Shown here one piece after another: positions 33,661 to 46,900 of a stretch of DNA of 64,000 bases; the stretch's first letter is position 1; each line of letters starts with the position of its first letter. Origin of the DNA: Akebia trifoliata. Lineage: Eukaryota > Streptophyta > Magnoliopsida > Ranunculales > Lardizabalaceae. The notes beneath the pieces are model-generated. The model saw only the letters and a list, made by a program, of their open reading frames with translations, was not told the DNA's origin and ran no database searches. The stretch covers positions 43,943,560 through 44,007,559 of the forward strand of contig CM030711.1 of the NCBI GenBank assembly GCA_017979445.1, written 5' to 3'. The translations under genes were made by a program, and so were the position numbers.

Positions 33661-35546
33661 TGTAACACCCCGAATTTTTAATTCGTATCTCGAGGAAAAA
33701 ATAAATAGTGGAATTTTAAGAAAATCTTGAAAGTGGGATTTAGAGGTAAAACTTTAGGATGTTTTTGATCATTTTTAATGGAATCTGACCTCACCATTAG
33801 ATTCAAAATGATCGAAAAACATAGTTTAGCCTATAAGCACGCTCAAATGCGAGTCCGAATATAAAAGTTGCAAAATCCTCGATTACCGGGTCGGACCAGG
33901 CTAAAACAGTGACTTTTTGTTAGAGGAATAATTTTTAAAATTCGATCATACCATTGGGTTCATAACGAAAAATTATTCAACATGGACTATTTATTTGTCA
34001 TTTTTGGAGATCAGGAAGTTGAATTATCGCCAAAAACGAAAACGACATCAAGTTTAGGGGTCACGTCAGGCCAAAAATGTAAATTTTTGATGGAGACATA
34101 ATTTGTAGAAATTGACTATACCATTAGATCCGAAACGAAAAATTAGGCGAAATAGAGTATTCATTTGTCAGTTTTGGAGTCCGGATGATAAAGTTATCGA
34201 CAATCGAAACAATTGACAAAATATCGAATTTGTCCCACATGTTATTTAAATAATATTTTTAATTTTTTTTATATAACTCATCTTCCCCAACGCGTCCATA
34301 CGGCCGAGACATATAAAACGATTTTTTTTTTTTCCTTTTCTCTTCGACCTTCCACCTCAGATCTCTCACAAACGGCTCGCCGTCGACAATCGACGCAGAA
34401 GGGATAAATGTCCGCAGCTACGTTCTCTACAAAACCCACCCAACCTTTCTTCATTTCACTTTCTATTTCATCCGATATCGTCAAAAATCAACCGTATTTG
34501 GATACGGAAATTTCGAAACTTTGACCTCGGATTTCGTCCGTTTCGGGGTCAAATCACTTTCCGACGCAGAAGAGAAAAACGTCTGCAGCCTCATTCTCTA
34601 CATAACCCAACCAAGTTCCTTCCGTTTTCTCGTGTTTTTCACCCCGTATAGTCAAAAATCAGCCGTATTTTTATACGGAGATTTTCGTAACTTCGACCTC
34701 GGTTTTCATCGATTTCGGGGTCAAACTGTCTTTCGCCGTAGAAGAGAGAAAAGACGAGCACATCGAGATCTTCGAAACCACTGGGTCGGTTTCGAAAATC
34801 AGCCGCTTCGAAGTTTGGTCCGTCTCGAATTCCGCGCCAATCTCCTCGATTTCCACGCACACGCTTCGATCCTTTCGCCTAGACATTGTAAGGAACTCTC
34901 AATTTCTATTAGTAATCATAGATTGTGAAAATTGCATTTAGGATTTTATTGGAAAAATTTGGATGTATTTCCGAAATGTAGAATTCTTTTGTTATTTCAA
35001 AAATTCACGCCAGAAATTGCATGATTGATATGTTTAATTATATTTTTAACAAATTATACGTGGGTAAGGTATTTTATTGGGTTATTTCTGTAAGTTGGGT
35101 CCGGTGCACTGCTCGGAACCCGTTTTAATATAAGTTTTGTATTTTTTAAGGTTTTTGATAAAAATAAATTCGTTAGTTGGAAAATGTGATTTAATATTCA
35201 TTGAACTCATATTGAGTTGATGAATATGAGAAAATGGATGTTTTATTGAAGAGATTGAAAATTGTAAAAGTCAAAAAAAAAGGGAAAAAGGGTATGAAAC
35301 GGTAAAATGTCAGAGTCACACCCGAGGGGTGATGTCTGCATTTTACGTTGTTGTGTTGTGTGTAGGTTGGTGAACAGATATCCAGTGATAATATTATTGG
35401 TTGCATGTTTATTTCCTTTCTGTTAGCGCGAGGTGCTCCGTTATGTTATTTATTTTAGGCCGGGTGGCCACACTTGCATGGTAGGAAACTGGATATCTAT
35501 TCTCAACCTTGTATTGTTAATTTCTCTTTTATTTTCAAATGAAAAT

Positions 35547-35577
<31 letters not shown>

Positions 35578-36847
35578 CTATTTTGTGAGCTGTTAAAGAG
35601 TTTGTGAATGCCTGAAGGGATAGTGCGTCATATCATCCGGAGTGGTGTACTATCCTGGGATGTACGGTAGGGACCACCAAGCTCATACGTGGTATGGGAC
35701 GCGTATGAGAGTGGAGTCACAACTGGAATCCGGGTTTATTCCTCTCTATCTTTACCAGTGAACTTGTAATGTAAAGGTGGTCGTATACGAATGGTTTGTA
35801 TATTTGGGAATCACATGTACGCCTGATAGGCATAGACGAAGATGATTAGTCAGTGATCACTAATAATCTATAGTAGTCGAACGTTCTGACACATTGAAAA
35901 GAGACCCATTGCTTACGGTCACGTCAAACGGCCAGCCTGAGCCGGATAAATGGTCAACCAAGCGTGGTAAACAGCGACCAGCCACAAAATCAGGAACTAA
36001 AAGCCCGAGAAGAATTGTAACATCATGTCCCGACTGGGAGCGATCCAGTCGTGAATCCCAACTCTCTAATTCCAATACTCCACCATTGTGTATTATGTAT
36101 CTGTTGCTTATTTTGATATATAAAATGAAATGCATGTTTATTATTTCCATTTGATCAATTAGATTTGTATAAAAAGAGAATGTTATAGTGAGTACTGTTG
36201 ATCGATGTAATGTGAGTTTTAAAATTTTTAGTTGTTTATCCCTGGCTATATGTACCAGTTAATCGTAATTTCTTCTGCAAAACTTTGACTATTTTAAAAT
36301 GATTCAGTATGCTTATTCGTTCATGTTAGGAGGGGTTATTGGCAGAAATTGTTTGTTTCCCTACTGGGTAACCATTGTTACTCACCCTTTCCTTCTCCAT
36401 TTTTTTTAGTTTCAGATCTGAAGCTTGGCGAAACAAGTGTAGAACAAGAGCGAGGATCATCTGGTTGGTCAGATAGACAACCAGAGTCCGTCACCTGGTA
36501 AGCATTAGGGCTATACCCCCTAGTGGTGTCAGTTTCTCCAGGTAGTCTTATGGATTCTGTCTTGAGTGTTAGGAATTATGTTAGAGTGAGGAATTTTGTA
36601 TAATCCTGTATATAATTTTTCTTCTTCCGCACTCTGATCTATCAGACATTATTAGACGTATATAGGCTTCCGCTAGTATTATATTTTGTTTGTTATATGC
36701 AGGATTGTATGTCGTTTATCAGGTGCAGGTTGAATCGCCTTGGAATGCTAACATAAACAGAGGAGACCATGCCGAAATTTCGAGGTGCCACCTCGTACCT
36801 TGAAATCTGACATGGGGATTTGTGTTAGCGTTCGGCGGGGCGTCACA
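33661..36847. mobile_element. Solo LTR, 3.19 kb, nested in the viral RT
   Basis: It starts TGTAACACCCCGAATTTT and ends GGGGCGTCACA, flanked on both sides by the 5-bp duplication CTGGG (33656-33660 and 36848-36852). The RT reading frame is cut exactly at this point and resumes after it. The start TGTAACACCCCG and the length suit long LTRs of Ty3/gypsy elements of the Tekay/Del kind. A TA microsatellite lies at about 35549-35572. Several open frames inside (34521-34928, 35894-36154) show no family features. No internal region or second LTR is present. Confidence 0.8.
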
Positions 36848-36848
36848 C

Positions 36849-37325
36849 TGGGAGCCCCTCTTTCTAATTCTGCTGCATTTTCAACATAAAAGGCAGCACA
36901 ACTCCATGGTGATTTTGATTTTCTTATTAATTTCTTGTTGAAGAGATCTTGTATTTCTTCTTTACATAATTCTAAAAATTGAGAATTCATTTGGACAGGT
37001 CTAGCTTTTGTAGGAATATCCTTTTCATTAAAATTTGGAGTGTAAGGTAATGTTAATTGATGAGTTTTTCTATACCAAAATGCATTAGGTATATCGGAGC
37101 AACAATTTTTTATTAAAGTTTGTTCAAAATGTCTTATTTTTGTCTGTAATTTATTGCTAGTGATATCTTGTTTTATTTTTTGAAATTATTTTTCTTGATT
37201 TATTAGAATAAGTTGCTTTTCTTTGGATCTGATCAAGTTTATTAATATATCAACCTGACCATATGTAGGTGGAGTTATAAAATTGAAGAGTAACTCGGTA
37301 TTATTTATTTTACAAAGGATCCCTT
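36849..37325 (-). pseudogene. Viral RT, N-terminal part
   Basis: The minus strand reads NSQFLELCKEEIQDLFNKKL near 36930-36990 and RKSKSPWSCAAFYVEN near 36880-36928, the palm/finger entry of caulimovirid RT. It ends in the CTGGG duplication where the solo LTR begins. Upstream (37000-37320) is the linker to the protease, with a stop near 37188. Confidence 0.75.
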
Positions 37326-37600
37326 CATGAGTCATAATAAATGGTTGTATTTGATTCAGAAAAAAGATTTCCTAATATAGCTTCTTGTTGTAGGTTTGGA
37401 ACTATAAGAAAGGGAACTGAGATACAAGTTTTGTGCTTGCAAATATAAGAATCTGTTATTTTATATTTAATATTCATCTGTTTTCCATTGGCTGTGATTA
37501 AAGAGGTATTGGTGGATTTGCAAAAGGATATGGGAATCAATCCTTCTTATATACATTTTAGCTGAGTCAATTAAGGCTATGAACTTTTTTGAATTTTTTT
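37326..37600 (-). pseudogene. Viral aspartic protease
   Basis: The Asp-containing motif is read as ALIDSA near 37563-37585; the usual G in D-S-G has changed or is lost by a shift. After a frame change near 37540 the flap-to-end segment follows with SVPFLIVPNLQQEAILGNLF near 37365-37425, where ILGNLF corresponds to the ILG motif. The protease would cut the ORF1 polyprotein. Confidence 0.7.
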
Positions 37601-37700
37601 TATTTTTTATGGTTATAGTAGTATACCATTTTTGATATTTATAATGAGTAATTGTGTTGAGAAATTCATTGGTTTGTATTTCGGTATCTGGTATTTCAGT
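37601..37700 (-). repeat. Terminal direct repeat of the viral copy, right
   Basis: Partner of 27046-27145. Directly to the right, GGGACTTAGTCATAACC picks up the AT-rich array in mid-unit, which fixes the host junction to a few bases. Confidence 0.8.
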
Positions 37701-38830
37701 GGGACTTAGTCATAACCCTCGATTATCTTTAAAAAACAAAGTCTTTAATGAACTGTTATAATTTTTAAAAACTTGAAAATGTAAGAGACAAGACAAATGA
37801 ACGGTACTACTTCATTCCAAAATAAAGGAATACAATTAATTCATATAGACCCAATTGAGTTATGAAAAGAAGAAGAGGTGAAAAAAATTAATGATAACAA
37901 TAAGAATATTATAATTGATGGAGAAATAAAATTGATTGGACACAAGTAAGGACTGGTGTTCCGACATGACAACGGTGAAAATATCTCGTGGATAATGCAT
38001 GAGTATACCCTTAACCCCAATTTTTCACCAAGTCAAAAAAGTTGGTGTAATTTTCATCTGTTGTAATTTAAATTAAAATAGTTGTTATTTACCATAGTTA
38101 AAATTTACATTTTTCCATAAAAGTTATATTTATTTTGGTAAAAAACTTACTTACAAAAATGATAAAAAATTGATAGAATTTTATCTTCAAAAATATCATA
38201 TTACTCTTAGGTATGTATGTATTTATACACATGTATGCTTGTATGTCTGTAAAAATAAAAAAAAAATTCATTATTTTTTCTTTCTCTTTGTTGCCTTACA
38301 AGTTTTTAATACGAGAGGATGCGGGAAGTCACACCTTTATAAAGCAACGGTGTTTTTTTTTATTTCTAGTAGAGGGTTAGTCGTAACCTTTGTTTACCTT
38401 TAAAAATAAAAAATAAAGTCTTTAATCAATTATTATTATGATTTTTTAGGATTTGAAATTGTGAGAACAAGACTAATGCACGATATTACTGTGTTCTAAG
38501 ATAGATGAATACAGTGAATTCGTCTAGACCCAATTACATTGTGAAAAGATGAAAATGTGGTAAAAAAAATTAATGATAATAATAAGAATATTTGATGGAG
38601 AAAAGAATCAACTAGATGCAAGAGAATACTAGTGTTTAGATGTAATAATAGCGAGAAAACTTCATGAACAATGTTCGAGTATACTCTTAACCCCAAATTT
38701 ACACAAAGAAATAAAGGTTGGTGTAATTTTATTTTTTGTTAATTTAAATTAAAAAAATTATTATTACCTTAGTTAAAATTTACATTTTTTTTCATATGAA
38801 AGTTATATTTGTATTTTTTGATAGGTCAAT
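37701..38830 (-). repeat. AT-rich satellite-like repeat array, block 4 (inverted)
   Basis: Continues the unit cut at 26502. Unit marks are at about 38205 (CTTAGGTATGTATGTATTTATACAC) and TTTTTCACCAAGTCAAAAAAG near 38021, with a diverged copy near 38692. Unit spacing is about 650 bp. The array fades out at about 38.8 kb. Confidence 0.6.
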
Positions 38831-40190
38831 TATATTAATTTCGATCAAAAAATTGAAAAATTAACTATTCTGTAGATATTTTCAAAATGTATTTTGATAT
38901 GTAATTTTTAGAATGTCTTATTTACTATATCATCTCTTAGATTTTTGTTTTAGCACATTATTCATTTTAGTTCAATTTAATTATTTTTATTAAGTAGGTA
39001 AAAATTAAGTCAACTTGCAAAATCCACTTCCCAACATGAATTTTTTGGATGCTAAGGTGATGTTAGAAGCTTATTTGAAATTGAAATGATTCGATTTAGT
39101 CATCTTGGTCTCAAAGGTGACCAAGGATGACAATTTTTTTCCGTTACGCCCTATAGGGTCGGGTTTCCACACGTTTAAATGGTTCTGAGGTGGTTTTGGT
39201 ATTAGAAATGAAAAATCAAGTCGATTTTGAGATGGGACCGATTTTGTGATTTAAACCATTTTATTTTTTTACACTTTTAAATACCTTTCGATAATTATAA
39301 ATGCACTCACTCTATCTATTTAACCTAAAAGCTTTTAGCAATTACACCTCCCTTTCTCAATTCATCTCTTCCAAACTATCCCTCTTCCATATTTCCTACA
39401 ACCACCCTCTCTCTCTCTCTCTCTCTCGTTCACGACACACATCTTGCACCAACAAACAACGAAACCCTAATTGAACTCACACCACCCTCTCTTGGTTGAC
39501 AAAAACATATACTCCCTCTCTTTTATCTTGTACTAATGACACCCCAGATCTAACTCATAACATCTCTCAATATCTCATCACAACTCTTTGTGTCAGTATT
39601 AGGTTTTTGTTGTTGTTGTAGGATATTAAGTTTTTTTTTTTTGTAGACGTTACAACTTAGTTCTATATCAATTCTAATAAGATATTGTCTACACATTTCA
39701 TTCCACATGTTGGCAAATGTTACACAAGTTCAGTTCAGATTAAATCTACAATCCAGAGAAAATGAGTTTGATAAATTGGTTTAGTGTAAACTGAAATAAG
39801 TTTTATTTTTCTTCAAACTTGAAATAAATTATATATATTTTCAATTTATCAAAACAATTGAATGTAAGTAAGAAAATTCCATACATTTCCAAACTTTAGA
39901 ATAAAATTTTAAATTTGTTAATGATTTAGGGATGTGGACGTGCAACTTCTAAAATGTTATTAAGATTTACTTTCATTAAACAAATATAGATTTCTCCATA
40001 AGAAAGAAAGAAAAAATGTATTATTGGGCTGGGCGGGGCGGGATTTTAGAAATATCATTACGGGGCAAGGATGAGTTAAAAATTTCATATCCGGGTTGGA
40101 GTTGGGTCGGGTTTGGAACCAACAAAATTAATTGGATCCGGGTTAAGTTAAACCCGGTCCAAACCCGTCCTGGTGCCCTCCCTATTTCCC
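38831..40190. other. Intergenic region upstream of RRP5
   Basis: No gene is supported. The stretch holds AT-rich sequence, a CT repeat at about 39410-39428, and two short GGGTCGGGTTT-containing blocks (about 39158 and 40107), the second in a GC-rich stretch that resembles dispersed repeat debris. Confidence 0.5.
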
Positions 40191-40310
40191 CTCACAAGTC
40201 ACAAAACCTTGAAAACCTAAAACCCTCCCTTAAAACTCTTTCGCAGATTTCTGTAGTCCACACTGCAGTGCTCCTCCTCGCTCATCGTTCCTTCTCCTTT
40301 CGATAACCAG
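40021..40310 (+). promoter_or_regulatory. RRP5 proximal promoter and 5' leader
   Basis: A TGGGCT site II-type motif at about 40025 and an AAAACCCT telo-box-like motif at about 40219 precede the leader; both motif types are common in promoters of plant ribosome biogenesis genes. Another AAACCCTAA lies at 39462-39470. A probable 5' UTR intron runs from GTACCC at 40311 to an AG at 40488. No TATA box stands out. Confidence 0.35.
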
Positions 40311-40506
40311 GTACCCTCTCTCTCTCTCTCGGACAGTAGCAGTAGGCCTTCTCTTCCGTACAATTTTTTGGTTAATTTTGCGTTGTTTGGTTCTTCTGGG
40401 AATCGGATTTACCATTGCAAGTTCCGTTTTTTTTTTTTCTGTATTTTTTTTGGACATGAAATTGATATTTTATTTCGTGTTATTGAAGCTTCGAAAACCC
40501 TTCAAA

Positions 40507-40947
40507 ATGGCCAGACCTCAAAAGAAACCCCTGCAGAGGAAATCCAAAGATGCACTAAAACCTCGAAAAATCTTCAAACCCAACCACAAATCCAATGTTG
40601 CTGAACGTTCAGAAGTTTTGCCTCTGCAAATTGAAGATGACGTTCCTGATTTTCCTCGAGGTAGGGTTTTCAATTAGACTGAAATCTGAAATACAATCGG
40701 TGGTCAGAGTAACAATTTGCTAATTCTCGATGTATTTGTAGGAGGAGGGAGCTCTCTTAGTCGACAAGAAGAATATGAAGTTCGTGCTGAAGTTGATGCA
40801 GAATTTGAAGCAGAAAAGAGGGGGTTGAAAAAGAAGAAAAATATGAAGCAAAGAAAGAATTACATGGCGGAGGATGATTTTGGTTCTCTCTTTGGCGAAG
40901 GCATTACAGGGAAACCACCTAGGTTTGCAAATAGGATCACTTTAAAG
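40507..40947 (+). CDS. RRP5: RRP5 exons 1-2: basic/acidic N-terminal tail
   Basis: The start ATG at 40507 opens [19 protein letters not shown], a Lys-rich stretch fit for nucleolar targeting. [10 protein letters not shown] spans the exon junction, the hallmark of plant RRP5 N-termini, and then a charged coiled stretch ([16 protein letters not shown]) and [20 protein letters not shown] follow. The first junction (40660/40742) splits a Gly codon after its first base; exon 2 ends in phase 0. An earlier in-frame start is not available. Confidence 0.9.
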
Positions 40948-43900
40948 GTATGAAAACAGTAGCTCAATATTCTCCATATGTTATTTTTTTTCTTTTAATT
41001 TTGAATTTTTACAGAGAAAATATCTTCAATTTGAAAGCTTGATGACACACAAATTGTGTAAAAGTCATGCTAAATGATGAAACAGAGAATATTGCATTCT
41101 TCAGCTATGACTCAAATATTTACTCAAATTTAAGTAAAAACTTCACTTGATATGAAGCACTCCAGTGGGAAACTGAAAAAATCAGGCTAACCGTACTAAC
41201 TTAGTAAGATTTCAAATCTAATTGAGGGTCTTGAGCTCACATTGTGGCATCCTAAAACATGATCCAATGCTGCATAAATAAGAACAAAAACATAATTTGG
41301 TGAAAAATTAATTAGAAAAAAAAAAGTTATTTTTTACCGTTGAATTTTAATTTTAAATGTGGGAGTTCGGTAGCCAACCATTTTCAACATCTTTGATGAA
41401 GTCCCAAACATAATTTTTTTTCTTTGAATACGAGTTTTTTCCATGAAATCTAGAAGGCTCTAATGTTGGATTGTCAATGTAGTAATCTGTATCATCCCTT
41501 AGTAATATTTGAAACATACTAAGTTATTATGAAAAGTAATTTTCTTATGTAAAAAATGACCGTTGGGATTTAAGTTTTACTCAAACTCTCCCTTGATTTG
41601 AGTTTGATTTTGGGTAAAAGTCAGTTTGATATAAGTTTGGTTTAGGGACTGGAGCATCAAAAGTGGCAGTTTTACTCAAAATTTTAAATTTGAGTCTGAC
41701 TTTGGGTAAGGGCTGGAGATGCTAATTGAATTTAAAATTCTATATCCGTGTGAATGCATAGAATGTTTCACCTGGAATGAAGCTTTGGGGAGTCATTACT
41801 GAAGTAAATGAAAAAGATCTTGTTATTGGTCTTCCTGGAGGTCTACGTGGATTGGTTCGTGTAAAGGAAGCATCTGATCTTGCTTCTTCAGATAATGAAA
41901 TCAAGGTGTTATTAAGTTTCCTTATTCTTCTTCAAATGGATGTCCAGAACTTTTACATTTTTTCTAATGTTGGAGAGTCTCTTTTTCTGTGCAGGATTTT
42001 GAAAGTAACTTCCTATCCAGTGTATTTCATGTTGGTCAGCTTGTTTCTAGCATTGTCGTACAAGTCGATGATGACAAAAGTGAGGGGAAAGGGAGAAGAA
42101 AGATTTGGCTTTCTCTCCGTCTTGCATTGTTGCACAAGGGTTTAACCTTTGATGTTGTTCAAGAAGGGATGGTATGTTATCATATGTTTTTGTGTAATGT
42201 GTTTATAAATTTTTCTGTCACAGTTTCTTGTAAGTATGATGTTTGCTTGCATGCTAAAATATGCGATGGCATATTATTTGGATACAGATTTTCTTCTTCT
42301 TTTTTAGCATAAACTCATTTTTCTCTTATAAATATCCCACGTCTACCCTCATACTCCTTTTACAACATCTCTTCTACCTTCTAATCTCTTTCTTACTGTC
42401 ACAAAGCCTCCAACTATTAAATCTCATTACATTTTCTAATACATTCTCACATAATTATAAATATTCTCTAATCTCTACTCTACATTATTACTCTCAAAGT
42501 TTAAGTCTCAACTTAAGTCACTCTCAAGACTCAAAAGAAAAAGAAAACTACTCAAGAATCGAGATTTAAACATTTTCTGCATTTTTCCTCTGCCCTCCTT
42601 GCAACATATGCTACCATATATGCAATGTGCGAAATGGCATATGCGAACAACATGTGCTGGTTGTACATTGTCACATATGCTATTTAACAACATTGATTGG
42701 GGTGTTGACAAAAGAATTGGTAACAAGTTTTTCCATCTATAAATGAATTGTTAGAGATTTTAGAACTGGAGTTCAGGGTTGGTATCTCATAAGTGGGACA
42801 AGGTGTAAATGGGTTTTGAGGACCTAAAATGATAGAACCTGACTCTAGTAAGATGCTAGTTGAATTTCTAGTCAGCAAGTACTTTGGATTCAATTAGTGT
42901 GTTTTAGGGTTTCAACATGGCTGAAAAAGGAATAGTTTACGGGTTATTATAGCTTCTCCGACTTGAAGGGGCTGGATGAACTGAATATGGGTAGGATTTA
43001 AAGGCTGGAATTAAAACACATCATAAAGCTAAGCTGGTACATAAAGAAGATGGGAAAAAGCAACAACTAGGAGTCCTATCTGACATAGGATGATTTTTGG
43101 TTTGTCTCTCTAATGGACTTGTTATGGATGGAGTTTCACCACACAAAAAAATTTGAAAGTAACACCTAATGCAGCAATAACTACAAGCTCTTATTTCTAA
43201 AATAGAAGGGTACACCACTTGACATCAGCCCGATGGAATTTTTAATTTTACTCTAATTTGATTTAAAATAAAAATAAAAATTCTTCAAAAAGATTTGGGA
43301 GATAGAATTTTGATTTATGATTACTATCTATCACAAAGACCAAGTTAGATTGATTTATAGATTAGGGTTGCCTATCAAAAAAGAAATTTATAGATTAGGA
43401 TTGTTTATATTCCCATACATAGCCTTGCATCGTCATCATTTGTTTAAACCCTTCGTAGGGTGATTTTGTTGCATCCATGATCATTAAAATTCAATTTCTA
43501 GTATAGTATCATAACTTAAGCTCTATTGAAAATATGAACTTGGTATGCTTCTCTTCTGTGGCTATTGTCTGATCTAAACGTTCATCTTCTTTCTGTATTT
43601 TGTCTATTCTCTTCATCTCTTAGCCATTTCCATGACTTCTTGTCTGTAACTCTTTTCATAAGTGTTGATCTCCCCTGTTTCACCCTTGCCACACCCATTG
43701 AACTACATGTTTATCAGAGATTCAATGCCACTCAGATCACTGATGATGCACAGTCCTTCTATCTTTGCTTTGTTTTGTCATGCTTTATCATCATTGGAAT
43801 GGCTCCATCAATCACCTGCATCTGTCTCTTTGTTTTTATCATGGAAATCTGTTTTATTTGTGTATCATCGCTTGAAATGAATATTGAACCCTATTTCATT

Positions 43901-46900
43901 TTTTAGATCGAGATGCAGTTGCATCTTCACCTCAAATTTACTAATCACAATCAGTAATTAGTGATCTATTTCTGTCACCATTGAACTTTGTGAATCTTGT
44001 TTGACTTCACTAGTGGATTCACCAGCGGCTTAGTTTTGTGCAAGATGGCACCTTTCTAGAAAATGTGTGTTTTGGTTACAAAGTTCAAAAATGTACTTCA
44101 TGTTTCTGTTTATCGACTTGAAACTCTGTTATTTATATTTTATGGTCTTGTTCTTACATATAGTGTTTTGAATTCTTGTTTTATTCGGGTACTATTTACA
44201 GGTCCTGACAGCATATGTGAAAAGCGTTGAAGATCATGGTTACATGCTTCATTTTGGATCGTCTTCCTTCACCGGTTTTTTGCCAAGTAGAAACAAAGGT
44301 GATAGTTGTCATCTATTATATTTGCATGGTATCTTTCCCTTATTCTTTTATGTTTATTATCTTGTCTGCTTTTATCAACTTGTCATCCATTTCCCTTTTC
44401 ATTCTTCCCCGCCACTCTTTTTGTTGGCTATTATATTTTGCTTGTCTTCCTGCAATGTATTTAGAGCTACTTTCTAAAAGTAGCTTAACTTTTGAAAGTC
44501 TTCCTACAACATTTGGATACACTTAAAAACTAACCTTTTTAACTTTCGAAAGTTAAAAAGTAAGTTTGGATTCATTTTAAAAAGCTACTTTCTAAAAGTA
44601 AAAATTCTAACTTTTTAAAAAGCAAAAGGAAATTACTTTCTACTTTTTAAAAGCTACTTTCTTCCTATCTACTTTCTATCCAAACGGGCCCTTAGAAAGG
44701 AGATTTTTTTTTACCAATAAACAAGGGAGGGGAAAACTAAAGAATTATTTCTAAAGGCCATAAATACACTTCAGCATTTTGTGGTGCAAATGAAGGAGCC
44801 AGGATCGACTGTTTTATGGGTCCCATTTCAGAGCTCTTTTGTGCCAAAAATTGTCCCAGCCAGATGATCATAGCTATAGTATCTATTTTGTTCTTTTGGG
44901 TGGTCATACAAAATGACAGACGATCCTTAAAATCTTATTAATACAATGGTCCTTAAAAGAAGGTCAACTGGTTAGAGGCTCATGATCATCTGAATGGGTT
45001 GTTTTTGGCCTTACCTGATTTCTTGGGAAAGAGCATAAAATAGCAAATCCTGCTTCTGTACGTTTCACATTTACTTGTGATTATGACATTTTTTTAGACC
45101 CCATTCCTATGACCTACAATACCTAAACTCTGGATCACCTTTTTTTTTTTTGCTTAGGACAGTTCTCAATCCTGTTGCAATTTGCAAACATTGGTTGTAA
45201 GCTTGGGTTCTTTCTGAGTGCAGGTTTTCCTCAAATTTTTAGTGAGTTATTGATTGTCTTTTTGTGACACTTTTTTCTTTTCTTTTCTAGATGGTGGTGA
45301 GTTTAAGGTGAATGTTGGACAACTGTTACAAGGAGTTGTTAAAAGCCTTGATAAGGCTCGTCGAGTTGTTCATCTGATTTGTGACCCTGATGTAGTGTCT
45401 AAATGCATGGTATGCTTCTGTTCTTTTATTTCATTGGATTAAATCATGGGTGCATACTTTTTTCTAGCAGCTTGTTGTACTTACTTGGTATTGTATATTT
45501 GCTATATTCTTCTACAGACCAAGGATATTAAGGGTATTTCAATCGATCTTCTCGTTCCAGGCATGATGGTTAATGCTCGTGTACAATCAACTCTTGAAAA
45601 TGGGATTATGTTGTCATTCCTTACTTATTTTACCGGAACTGTAAGTTCTCAATGTTGCTATATGCTATCATTTGCTCATCATATATGAATTTTTAGCCTT
45701 GTGCTGATGCATTCACCCATTTTGATATTTTCTACAGGTAGATATTTTTCATCTAGAAAATTCTTTTCCTACCACAAAATGGAAGGAGGATTATAACCAA
45801 AATAAGAAGGTATTGCCTTGCCATTTTCAATTTTTATTAACTTATCGCCTTAAATGATTATCCTTTCACATTGTATTATATTTAATATGTGAATTGTTCG
45901 TATATTGTTCATTTCCAGTTTTTGATGGTTATTTTTAAAAATTTCCAATCGTAAGCTCATGTGTGAGTTCTCGTGCTGTTGAGTACAGTACGTCGATGTA
46001 TGAATGGGTTCCATGAGTTGCGATGGAACCAAAATTTTCTTGATTGTTATCCTTGTAAGTTCGCTAACTTAAGCTCAACATGTGTCTTCTCCCATGTTGT
46101 CGTGTGTGGTATACAGTCTATGCATCAAGATGTCACGTCCTACCTCTTAGACTTACTGGTTCTGCAATTTTAGGTCAATTCTCGTTATTTCAAGTTTTCT
46201 GAGCCAAATGAATCGAAAGATTCATGTTTGGTTCAGGAAGTGATCATGGAAGTTTTGAAATGAATGGGAAGATAATCTACTTTGATCAAGTGATTTATTA
46301 GATAATCGAAAGCAAAGTATCTTAAGTACTATTCAAAATTTAGAAGAACTACGTGAAAGGGCCATTGGACAGCTGGAAAAAGCTCGGTCCTATTTACAGA
46401 AAGTGAAAATTTAAGCAAATAAGTTTTGAGTGAATTAATATTGTGAGATAGAATGAGAGAATGGAATTTGTTAATTCAACTTCTAAGAATTTGGGACGAA
46501 TAGAAAATTACAAAAATGAAACCACTCAGTTTGAACCATGGTTCAAAATATCATTTCGTTTCGTAATGTTTCTTACGAAACGTTTTGACTTTTGAACAAA
46601 TCGAGACAAAACCGTGCCCTACTCGAAACATATGAAATTTTAGTTGATTTCTCTGAGAAATCAAAGAAAATAAGAAGGAAATTGAGGAGAAGAAGGAGAT
46701 CGACCTGGGTGGTTGAACGACGTTGCTGGAATTTTGCCAGATTTGTGTCGAAGTTTGAGCCTTCGAGGTACGATCTTCTTCTTCTTCTGTTGCGAACTTG
46801 CAGCTGCTGCGATTTTGTTTTTCAAGAGACAACAAAGTTGCCCTTGACCTTGGTCTTCTTTAGAAGATTTGGTTATTAATTTAAACCCCCCCTATTTTGG

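Larger units (their letters stand above)
27046..37700 (-). mobile_element. Full-length, circularly permuted endogenous caulimovirid genome (florendovirus-like)
   Basis: The minus strand carries, from 37700 downward, protease, RT (split), RNase H, ORF2, promoter and leader, then movement protein, coat protein and zinc knuckle. The same 100-bp sequence stands at both ends (27046-27145 and 37601-37700, one mismatch seen), so the copy is one full circle opened in the coat-protease spacer. Taking out the 3,187-bp LTR and its duplicated 5 bases leaves about 7.36 kb, in the usual 7-8 kb range. The two-ORF order with MP-CP-AP-RT-RH fits florendoviruses; placement in a genus needs an RT tree. Stops in several domains mean it is not intact. 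Confidence 0.75.

Noticed and set aside
34521..34928. 135-codon open frame inside the 3.19-kb solo LTR
   Set aside because: It has no recognisable domain and lies in LTR sequence with overlapping open frames on both strands.
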